Part shown: in pieces, positions 26,094 through 33,486 of the stretch
Position numbering within the stretch: position 1 is the stretch's first letter
Layout of the letters: every line of letters starts with the position of its first letter
From: Bacteroides sp.
GTDB taxonomy: Bacteria > Bacteroidota > Bacteroidia > Bacteroidales > Muribaculaceae
Reading direction: 5' to 3'
DNA: 64,000 nt
NCBI GenBank assembly: GCA_014802325.1
Contig: JAAVCK010000014.1
Span: forward strand, 33,940 to 97,939
Translations under genes and position numbers: made by a program
Notes under the pieces: model-generated
The model's input: only the letters and a program-made list of their open reading frames with translations
The model's database searches: none
What the model was told of the DNA's origin: nothing

Positions 26094-27113
26094 ATGCTAA
26101 ATAAAATCAACGAATTAAAGGCTGAAATCGACGCTCTGCAGGCGTCGGCTGCAGCCGATGTCGAGGCGCTGCGCATCGCATATCTCAGCAAAAAGGGAAA
26201 AGTGTCGCAGCTCTTCAATGAGTTCCGCACTCTCTCGGCCGACCAGAAGCGCGAGCTCGGCCAGGCCATCAATGAGCTGAAAAATCATGCTGCCGAGCGC
26301 ATCAATTCTCTCAAGGATTCTTTCGGCGACGCCGCTGAGACCGAGGCCGACATTGACCTCACCCGCTCCGAGGCATCAATGCCGTTAGGCACACGCCACC
26401 CCCTGTCGCTCGTGCGCAACGAGATTATCTCCATTTTCTCGCGTCTGGGATTCACCATCGCCGAAGGTCCCGAGATCGAGGACGACTGGCACGTATTCTC
26501 GTCGCTCAACTTTGCCGCTGACCATCCTGCCCGCGACATGCAGGACACTTTCTTCATTCAGCGAAGCCCCGACGTGCTGCTCCGCACCCACACTTCATCG
26601 GTCCAGAGCCGCGTCATGGAGACTACCAAGCCCCCCATCCGCATCATCTGTCCCGGTCGTGTGTATCGCAACGAAGCCATCTCGGCCCGCGCCCACTGCT
26701 TCTTCCATCAGGTCGAGGCGCTCTACGTTGACGAAAACGTCTCGTATGCCGACCTCCGGCAGACGCTCCTCTACTTCGCCCGCGAGATGTTTGGCACCGA
26801 CACCGAAATCCGACTCCGTCCCAGCTACTTCCCCTTCACCGAGCCTTCGGCCGAAATGGATATCTCTTGTAAGATCTGCGGTGGTAAAGGATGCGGTTTC
26901 TGCAAACACACCGGTTGGGTCGAGATCCTCGGCTGCGGTATGGTCGACCCCAATGTGCTCGAAGCTTGCGGTATCGACTCTAAAAAATACAGCGGCTTCG
27001 CACTCGGCATGGGTGTCGAGCGTATCACCAACCTGAAATATCAGGTCAACGACCTGCGACTCTTCTCGGAGAACGACGTCAGATTCCTTGACGAGTTCAC
27101 TTCTGCCCGATGA
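26094..27113 (+). CDS. pheS: Phenylalanyl-tRNA synthetase alpha subunit
   Basis: 339 aa. An N-terminal coiled coil (about 1-90) is followed by the class II catalytic core: motif 2 (GRVYRNEAISARAHCFFHQVE) and motif 3 (GFALGMGVERI, about 301-311). A four-Cys insertion (CKICGGKGCGFCKHTGW) is typical of Bacteroidetes PheS and may bind zinc. It works with PheT, which is not in this window. The stop codon overlaps the nth start by ATGA. Confidence 0.96.
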   Translation: MLNKINELKAEIDALQASAAADVEALRIAYLSKKGKVSQLFNEFRTLSADQKRELGQAINELKNHAAERINSLKDSFGDAAETEADIDLTRSEASMPLGTRHPLSLVRNEIISIFSRLGFTIAEGPEIEDDWHVFSSLNFAADHPARDMQDTFFIQRSPDVLLRTHTSSVQSRVMETTKPPIRIICPGRVYRNEAISARAHCFFHQVEALYVDENVSYADLRQTLLYFAREMFGTDTEIRLRPSYFPFTEPSAEMDISCKICGGKGCGFCKHTGWVEILGCGMVDPNVLEACGIDSKKYSGFALGMGVERITNLKYQVNDLRLFSENDVRFLDEFTSAR

Positions 27114-27757
27114 CAATCGCCGAGCGCTACAGTCGGGTCATAGAGTGGTTTCAGCAGACCATGCCGGTGGCTGAGACCGAACTCCACTACGACAATCCAT
27201 TCCAGCTCCTCGTAGCCGTAATTCTGTCGGCCCAGTGCACCGACAAGCGCGTCAACCTTGTCACTCCGGCGCTCTTCAACGCATATCCCACTCCTCAGGC
27301 CTTGGCTGATGCCTCGGCCGAGGAGATTTTCAGTTATATAAGTTCCGTATCGTTTCCCAACAATAAGACCCGGCTCCTGCTCGGCATGGCCCGCAAGCTC
27401 GTGGACCAATACGACGGCCGCGTACCCGACGATATGGACAGTCTGCTTTCGCTACCGGGCGTCGGACGCAAGACGGCCAACGTCATCCTCTCCGTCGTCT
27501 ACCACCGCGCCGCTATGGCGGTCGACACCCACGTGTTTCGCGTCAGCGAGCGCATCGGACTCACCACTCGCTCGCGCAACCCCCTCACCACCGAAAAGAC
27601 TCTCATGCGCCACATACCCGCAGAGATAGTCCCCACCGCCCACCACTGGCTCATACTTCACGGCCGCTACGTATGCAAGGCCCGCAAACCTCTCTGCGGC
27701 GAGTGCGGTCTGAAACCTTTCTGCCGTCACTACGCAAAGACTTCGTCAAATGGATAA
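27110..27757 (+). CDS. nth: Endonuclease III (DNA glycosylase/AP lyase)
   Basis: 215 aa. Helix-hairpin-helix LPGVGRKTANVI carries catalytic Lys121, and the catalytic Asp139 is in AVDTHVFRV. The [4Fe-4S] ligands are C189, C196, C199 and C205 (spacing 6-2-5). It removes oxidised pyrimidines in base-excision repair. It overlaps pheS by 4 bp and the next gene by 8 bp, so the three are one operon. Confidence 0.97.
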   Translation: MTIAERYSRVIEWFQQTMPVAETELHYDNPFQLLVAVILSAQCTDKRVNLVTPALFNAYPTPQALADASAEEIFSYISSVSFPNNKTRLLLGMARKLVDQYDGRVPDDMDSLLSLPGVGRKTANVILSVVYHRAAMAVDTHVFRVSERIGLTTRSRNPLTTEKTLMRHIPAEIVPTAHHWLILHGRYVCKARKPLCGECGLKPFCRHYAKTSSNG

Positions 27758-28376
27758 TACTTTTCTCTTCATCATCGAGGTGCTCGGCACCGTGGCATTC
27801 GCCATAAGCGGTATCCGACTGGCCGCACGCAAACATTTCGACTGGTTTGGCGCATACACCATCGGTCTGGTCACAGCCATCGGCGGCGGCACACTGCGCG
27901 ACGTGCTGCTCGACATACCCGTATTCTGGATGCAGACATGGTGGTATCTCGCAGTTACGGCCATGTCGCTGGCCGTAGTGGTGATGTTTCACCGCGTGCT
28001 CACCTCCGGTTCGCGTCCCCTCTTTGTGTTCGACACCATCGGACTTGCCCTCTTCGTGATGATAGGCATACAGAAGACTCTTGCCGTGGGCTATCCCATG
28101 TGGGTAGCCATAGTGATGGGTATCATCACCGGCTCGTTTGGAGGCGTGGTGCGCGACATCATGATCAACGAAGAGCCCCTCTTTTTCCGCAAGGACATCT
28201 ACGCCACAGCATGCCTCGGAGGCGGACTCATTTACTGGTTCGCAGCCCTCGCCGGCTTCTCACCCATGGTGCAGCAGATAGCCTGCGCCCTCGTCATCGT
28301 AGGCCTCCGCTACGGCGCCCTCCGCTACGGCTGGCAACTCCCCGTCCTCTCCTCCTCCCCCGACGACAACGAGTGA
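27750..28376 (+). CDS. TRIC-family (UPF0126) membrane protein
   Basis: 208 aa, seven predicted membrane segments. Two internal repeats each carry the glycine-rich kink (IGLVTAIGGGTLRDVLL near 47 and GIITGSFGGVVRDIMI near 131), diagnostic of prokaryotic TRIC/YadS-YicG proteins. Family members crystallised from other bacteria are trimeric monovalent cation channels. The last gene of the pheS-nth operon. Confidence 0.92.
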   Translation: MDNTFLFIIEVLGTVAFAISGIRLAARKHFDWFGAYTIGLVTAIGGGTLRDVLLDIPVFWMQTWWYLAVTAMSLAVVVMFHRVLTSGSRPLFVFDTIGLALFVMIGIQKTLAVGYPMWVAIVMGIITGSFGGVVRDIMINEEPLFFRKDIYATACLGGGLIYWFAALAGFSPMVQQIACALVIVGLRYGALRYGWQLPVLSSSPDDNE

Positions 28377-28446
28377 CCCCGCTTGCAATAAAGTGATGCA
28401 AAATTGCGCCCCAGCCGGCAGCTCGTTTTTACCAACGCTAAAAAAC

Positions 28447-28642
28447 GCCACGGAGTGGCAGTCATTCGGTTAACCCCGGGTACTTGCCACCCGGGGAACA
28501 CACCACCCCCACGTCACAACCGCGGAGCGGTTGAACAATGGTGGCTCGATTGTACAACCACTCCGTGGTTGATTTGGCAATGGTTTTTATACCCCGGGAG
28601 GCAAGTACACGGGGTTAACATTGTGGCAGCCACTCCGTGGCT
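28447..28642. repeat. Inverted pair of B-A-B' palindromic modules (non-autonomous REP/MITE-like element)
   Basis: B 28447-28459, A 28474-28496, B' 28517-28533, a 21-bp spacer, then B' 28555-28571, A 28592-28614 and B 28628-28642 in mirror order. It has the same architecture as 874-1071 and the transposase locus at 37.4-38.0 kb. The ORF 28404-28793 is a translation of this repeat and is not reported as a gene. Confidence 0.85.
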
Positions 28643-28707
28643 TTTTTTGACTCGCACCCGTAGGCGCTCGGTTTTAGCCCAGCCGTACGCACCCCAGTGT
28701 GCTATAC
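28643..28707 (-). repeat. Composite dispersed repeat fragment (D)
   Basis: TTTTTTGACTCGCACCCGTAGG, the GCGCTCGGTTTTAGCCCAGC block and GTACGCACCCCAGTGTGC: the D block in reverse, attached to the outer B of the inverted pair, as at 1248-1340 and 63790-63866. Confidence 0.7.
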
Positions 28708-28758
28708 TTTCCCCACAGACTTCACCTGCGCTCCAGCTGACTTCTGTGGGTATAGAAA

Positions 28759-28791
28759 AGCCCCGGCATTCGCTTGTGGAATGTCGGGGCT
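28759..28791 (-). terminator. Terminator of the 1502-aa surface protein gene
   Basis: AGCCCCGGCATTC pairs with GAATGTCGGGGCT (one G-T pair) around a 7-nt loop; a TTTTCTATA follows on the minus strand. Confidence 0.8.
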
Positions 28792-28815
28792 GATAAGGTA
28801 TTGTAAACTTTCGGT

Positions 28816-31800
28816 TTACTTCACGAGCACTTTCTTCACGGTGTTGCCGCGGCGCATGATGTAGATGCCGCTCGACGGATTAGCTACTCGCTGACCCTGG
28901 AGGTTGAAGAACTCGGCGTCGATGCTGTCGGCCGTGATAAGCTCAATGCCCGATGCATCGAAGAGCACCTTGACAGCGTCGCTGGGAGCCGAATTGCCGG
29001 TGGCGTACACGGTCACTACCACATATTCGTAGGTCTTGCCGTCTTCAACGTTGAAGTCAACGTATGACAGACCTTCCACGGGCGATTCGGTGATCTTCAC
29101 GCCATCGCGATACACATCGTAGCCCTTGATTTCAAGTGACTGCGCGGGAGCATTGGCCGGGATGAATGTCACGTCGTCGATCAGAAGTATAAACGCGCCT
29201 GTCGAGCATGAGCGGATAGCTACGCGCTTGGCTCCCTCGGGGAGTTCGGCAGAGTAGAGAGTCCACTCATCGGGCACTGTGCCGCCCACTTCTGCTACCT
29301 TCACGAAATCTGAAGTCGAGGTTGATCCGGTAGAATAGTACACCTCGATCTTTTCAGGATATGTACCCGAGAAACTCTTGGCATAGAATGTAACGGTCTG
29401 AGCCGAGCCGTCGAGTTCAGGCGAGATTGCCCAGTCGTTGACGGTAGAGTCATCGTAATTGAACATCGAGAAGAGGAACTTGGTGCCCGAGTGGCCTTCA
29501 AGATCCACTACGGGAGCCTGGCTGTAATCCCATACCCAGAATGAGCCCTTGGTGACACCTACTGTGATATTAGGGATCTCGTAATTTTCTATACCGCCTA
29601 CAAACTGCTGGTCGCCGTCCACAAATATCCAGTCGCCGTAGGTGTCCGAGAAAGCGGTAGCATCCTCGAAGTCCTCGGTCACGGCCTGGCGAGGAGCATT
29701 CGCAAGGTCAGGTTCGCTCCAGGTGAGTTTCACACCGCCGTCGGCTGAAGTGCCAGCCAGATCAGTAGCTGCGGGAAGTGTGGATATTACGGGTGTCACG
29801 GTCACGGTGTCGCTCTCGTTGTTGTCAGCGTATTGGTCGGCTGCATATACCACCTTGGCACTGTAGGTCACGGCCTCGGTAGCGATAGCCGAGAATTCAG
29901 TGTCAAAAGTTACCACTGTCTTGGCGCCTGAAGCGAGTGAGGCCACGGTCTTGGTAGCGCTGAGCTCGCCGTCGGCATACAGTTCTACCGAGAAGTTGGC
30001 GGCTTCTTTCGAGCCATTGTTGACCACGGTCACGTCTACTGCGTAGGCATTACCTGTATTAACCTTGCCGGGAGCGGTGATGCCGTCGACAGCCAGGTCG
30101 TAGTCTACCATCGACACTAACTTCCACCCGTCGAAAAGTACATAAATGTAAGATACAAGTGTGCCGGTGAATGTAGCCTGCACGGTCTTGCCGGCGAAAG
30201 CGCTGAGATCAACGGTCACTTTATTCCACTCCATCTCTGCGCCGGTAGACTGTGCGGTAGCATCGTAGACGTTGGTGGTGACACCGGTGGACATGTCGGT
30301 TATGTCAAGTGATATTTTGTTGAGGTCTTCTTCGCCTACAGGCATGATGTAGAATACCATGGCCGGATTGGCAGTATCCGAAAGATCGATTTTTCCGGTG
30401 AAGAGAGTTGCATAATCTTCGATATACTGACCGGTCATGTAAAGGAACATATTGTCGCCTTCTGCCGAAGTTACGTCGGAGAAGGTGGCGTCAGTGGCTA
30501 ATTTCCACTCACCGCCGCCGGCTTTGCTTGTACCGAGAATGTAGGTGTTGAGGTCGTTTTGGTCGGTCATAGAGAACTTGGTGTACGGAGTACCGACGGC
30601 CGCGAGGTCGCTGATATTACCTTCGCCCTCGTCATTGCCGTTGTAAGCGAACACGAGGAATTGCATGAAGGTCTGCTGTCCGGCCTCAAGTGCCTGATAG
30701 GTGAATGTAGTCTCGGAGATCTTCTCTGACACGGCTTCGCGATATGTACCGTCGAAGCTGTAAACCTGATATTTGATCTGCGATGCGGGTATCTTAAGAC
30801 CGTTGACATCGGTAGTCACTGCATCCCAGCTGATGGTGACCACGCCGGGTTCGCCGAGTTCGGTCACGGTGATGTTCATGGGAGCGGCGGGAATGTCGAT
30901 ACCCACGAATACCGACTGCTCGGCCACTGCGCCTACGCCTTCCGCATTATAGGCAGTCACGCTGTAAAGCACGTTGCCGCCGGCGGTAAGCACGTCGCTG
31001 TAGCTGAGCGATGCGCCGGGTGCGGGAGCGGTCCAGGTATTGATCAGAGCGCCGTCGCGGGTGAGTTCGATCTTTTCGAGCGAGGTGAGGGTATTGCCGT
31101 TGATAGCTTTGTCAGGAGCGGTAAAGGTCACCACTGTGCTCAGACCACCATCGGCGTCGGGAGTTACCTTAAGATCGGTGGCGGCTGCAGGTGCAGCGGT
31201 CGAGCGGGGTGCGGTCACTCCGAAGTTATCTACCGCAAGATAATACTGGTCAGCGTCTGAAATACCGTGGAAACCTATATAGTATTCTCCGTCTTCCTCC
31301 ACCATTATGGTGCTTGACATCTTGTAGGGATCGGTGTATACGCAGGCTATTACGGTAGGTTCAAGTACTACCTCGGTCATTCCGGCTACGGTAGCGCTCT
31401 TGCCTAATTTCACTTCCACACGTTCGATATAGGTGGAGCTGCTGCCGCCGTAGATATCGGCTACCACATCGTAGAGCTTGCCGCCCTGAAGTTTGATGGC
31501 TGGCGAGATCAGCCAGTCGTCGGTGCTGAGCGAGGAATTGTAGGCTACGCGGGCGTGGTCGCCATTGTGTACCCAGGTAGTTTTGTCGCCGTTGGCGTCG
31601 ATTACGGTGTAGCCGTCGATGCCGTCGGAGAAGTCGTCAATAAACGGGGGCACGAAGCCTGTGCCGAGTACTATGCTATTTGATACGCCGGGCTGCGATT
31701 TCATACCTTCGCACTCTGCCACTACCTCGTAGGTGTATTTTACTATGCCGTCGGGTACGGTGAGGGCATCGGTGACGGTGGTGGCGGTGATGCCGGTGGC

Positions 31801-33324
31801 CACTGCCACGCCGTCGGGCTGACGGGTCACGGTGTAAGTCACGCCTTCAGCGTTCATATAGCCGCCGTTGACTGTGCCGGTTACTGCTGTCCAGTTTACG
31901 GTGGCGGTCTGGGCGGCAGCGTCGTAGGTAGCGGTTACCGAGGGAGCGGCGGGGGTGTCGTTGCCTACATATATGTTCTTGATTTTTGTCTTGGGGCCGT
32001 CGCCGGCTGCGTTGCTCACATATACTTCAAATGTGTAGAGTCCGCTTTCGAGTGTCACTTCGGCTGAAGTTTCTGCGCCGAATTCGGTGGTGCCGGTTGC
32101 TACGTTCTCGTTGTTGGCAAGTACGGTATATGTCACTTCGCCCGAGGCGGCTGAGCCGTCATAGAGTGTTGAGGGGGCGGTGAACGATACTGTACCGGTG
32201 AGAGCATTGTCGGTAAACTCTATCTTCACATTTTCTACAGCAGAGGGGGCGTTGGCGGATGCTGAGGGTCGGGGTGATACCACACCGCACACTTCCTCGC
32301 AGTTGGGGAACTGATATACGCGGGTGGCTGCACCTGTGGTGGTGTTCACTTCGCAAAGCCAGCCGGTATCATCGTTAGGTGAAAGGGTCCAGTAGAATTT
32401 GCCGGTAACGGTGTCAAACGTACCGTCGCTGTAGTAATTAGGCAACTGGCCGGTCGAGCCTATAAGGGTAAAGGCTGCTGTGGTTTTATCTACCTGATAG
32501 AGATACGAACCTACCACATTCTCGTTGTTGTCGATGTCGGCAGCTATAGCGTAAAGTTCGCCCGTGGGAGAGCAGGCTATGGTGAACACCATGTAGTAGT
32601 TGTCTGATGTAAGGTTGGCGGGTTTGCCTATCTGGCCTACTTCTTCAAACTGCACTTCTGATTCGTCGAAAGTTATCTTCACAAGTGCATAAGAGCCTTC
32701 CACGGTGGCCAGACCATATACCTCCGACGTGGTCTCGTCGTAAGTCATTGAGTAGGTCTGATAAGTGTACGACTGATTGTATACCTCTTCGCCGGTAGTG
32801 ATATCGTAGCCTATATAATTTATGAAGGTATAGATACCTAAGAAGTCCGTGACTTCGCATGTGTAATAGGTATCGTCGAGAAGCACACCGCCATATTCAC
32901 CGTTTGCACCGGATACTATAAGATCAAATGATTGATTGTCGGCGGTAGGGATTTTGTACAGACCGTAGCCCATGCTCTCGTCGTCTGACCAGATCACACC
33001 GCCGTAAAGATTCACGCGGCTGTCGACCTGCGATGCGTAAGCGGCTGCCTTGTAGGGAGCTTTGACGGGCACGTTGGCATTTTTGCGGGCCTGTTTGAAT
33101 ACATTTTGCGCTGATGCCTTTTTGACTTTAGGCATAAGGGCTTTGCCGTTTTTCGGCGCTTTTTCGGCCGATTTCGGCTGGATTTTAGCGTCGCTCACTG
33201 TGAGCTGACGGCTCTCCGCTACCGGTGCTTTCAGCTTGCGGGGCGCGGTAGGTGCGGCTACCGTGCTGAGCGCTGTGGCTGCGGCTAACAGAAATGAAAA
33301 AATCCGTGTAAGACTTTTTTTCAT
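28816..33324 (-). CDS. Giant secreted multidomain protein, paralogue of the 1499-aa protein
   Basis: 1502 aa. Signal peptide MKKSLTRIFSFLLAAATALS parallels the paralogue's. Same order of parts: Lys-rich linker, propeller-like region (YGGVLLDDTYYTCEV, YQTYSMTYDETTSEVYG), fibronectin III-like units, a choice-of-anchor J-like module (DDWLISPAIKLQGGKLYD), a CARDB-like segment (VNTGNAYAVDVTVVNNG), a second anchor-J-like module (NDWAISPELDGSAQTVTFYA) and the C-terminal FNLQGQRVANPSSGIYIMRR...KKVLVK. The two copies have diverged throughout, so this is an old duplication. Probably exported by the type IX system and exposed on the surface; ligand unknown. Confidence 0.88.
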   Translation of the reverse strand: MKKSLTRIFSFLLAAATALSTVAAPTAPRKLKAPVAESRQLTVSDAKIQPKSAEKAPKNGKALMPKVKKASAQNVFKQARKNANVPVKAPYKAAAYASQVDSRVNLYGGVIWSDDESMGYGLYKIPTADNQSFDLIVSGANGEYGGVLLDDTYYTCEVTDFLGIYTFINYIGYDITTGEEVYNQSYTYQTYSMTYDETTSEVYGLATVEGSYALVKITFDESEVQFEEVGQIGKPANLTSDNYYMVFTIACSPTGELYAIAADIDNNENVVGSYLYQVDKTTAAFTLIGSTGQLPNYYSDGTFDTVTGKFYWTLSPNDDTGWLCEVNTTTGAATRVYQFPNCEEVCGVVSPRPSASANAPSAVENVKIEFTDNALTGTVSFTAPSTLYDGSAASGEVTYTVLANNENVATGTTEFGAETSAEVTLESGLYTFEVYVSNAAGDGPKTKIKNIYVGNDTPAAPSVTATYDAAAQTATVNWTAVTGTVNGGYMNAEGVTYTVTRQPDGVAVATGITATTVTDALTVPDGIVKYTYEVVAECEGMKSQPGVSNSIVLGTGFVPPFIDDFSDGIDGYTVIDANGDKTTWVHNGDHARVAYNSSLSTDDWLISPAIKLQGGKLYDVVADIYGGSSSTYIERVEVKLGKSATVAGMTEVVLEPTVIACVYTDPYKMSSTIMVEEDGEYYIGFHGISDADQYYLAVDNFGVTAPRSTAAPAAATDLKVTPDADGGLSTVVTFTAPDKAINGNTLTSLEKIELTRDGALINTWTAPAPGASLSYSDVLTAGGNVLYSVTAYNAEGVGAVAEQSVFVGIDIPAAPMNITVTELGEPGVVTISWDAVTTDVNGLKIPASQIKYQVYSFDGTYREAVSEKISETTFTYQALEAGQQTFMQFLVFAYNGNDEGEGNISDLAAVGTPYTKFSMTDQNDLNTYILGTSKAGGGEWKLATDATFSDVTSAEGDNMFLYMTGQYIEDYATLFTGKIDLSDTANPAMVFYIMPVGEEDLNKISLDITDMSTGVTTNVYDATAQSTGAEMEWNKVTVDLSAFAGKTVQATFTGTLVSYIYVLFDGWKLVSMVDYDLAVDGITAPGKVNTGNAYAVDVTVVNNGSKEAANFSVELYADGELSATKTVASLASGAKTVVTFDTEFSAIATEAVTYSAKVVYAADQYADNNESDTVTVTPVISTLPAATDLAGTSADGGVKLTWSEPDLANAPRQAVTEDFEDATAFSDTYGDWIFVDGDQQFVGGIENYEIPNITVGVTKGSFWVWDYSQAPVVDLEGHSGTKFLFSMFNYDDSTVNDWAISPELDGSAQTVTFYAKSFSGTYPEKIEVYYSTGSTSTSDFVKVAEVGGTVPDEWTLYSAELPEGAKRVAIRSCSTGAFILLIDDVTFIPANAPAQSLEIKGYDVYRDGVKITESPVEGLSYVDFNVEDGKTYEYVVVTVYATGNSAPSDAVKVLFDASGIELITADSIDAEFFNLQGQRVANPSSGIYIMRRGNTVKKVLVK

Positions 33325-33358
33325 AGCGATAATGATGGTTTCTGTTTTAGTTGGGTCA

Positions 33359-33380
33359 GGCGATGGCCGAAACCTTTTAC
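33359..33380 (-). promoter_or_regulatory. 5'-leader motif shared with the paralogous surface gene
   Basis: GGCGATGGCCGAAACCTTTT on the plus strand, 35 bp before the start; matches 5958-5979 at 19 of 22 positions. No clear TAnnTTTG box was found upstream of this gene. Confidence 0.4.
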
Positions 33381-33438
33381 CGTCGGCTGACCGTGGATTA
33401 AGATTCTTATTGTACCGTATTGAGTGGTCTATTTAATA

Positions 33439-33472
33439 AGTATGGACGCGTCCGGCCGGGGGCGCGTCCATA
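33439..33472 (-). terminator. Hairpin downstream of the M6 protease gene
   Basis: Perfect 11-bp arms GTATGGACGCG/CGCGTCCATAC with a 12-nt loop, 15 bp past the stop; only a weak T-rich tail (TTATTAAAT). Confidence 0.65.
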
Positions 33473-33486
33473 CCGGAGTAGGGTTG

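Noticed and set aside
28404-28793. 129-aa ORF before the second giant gene
   Set aside because: Entirely inside the inverted pair and D block, and no promoter or gene-like composition.
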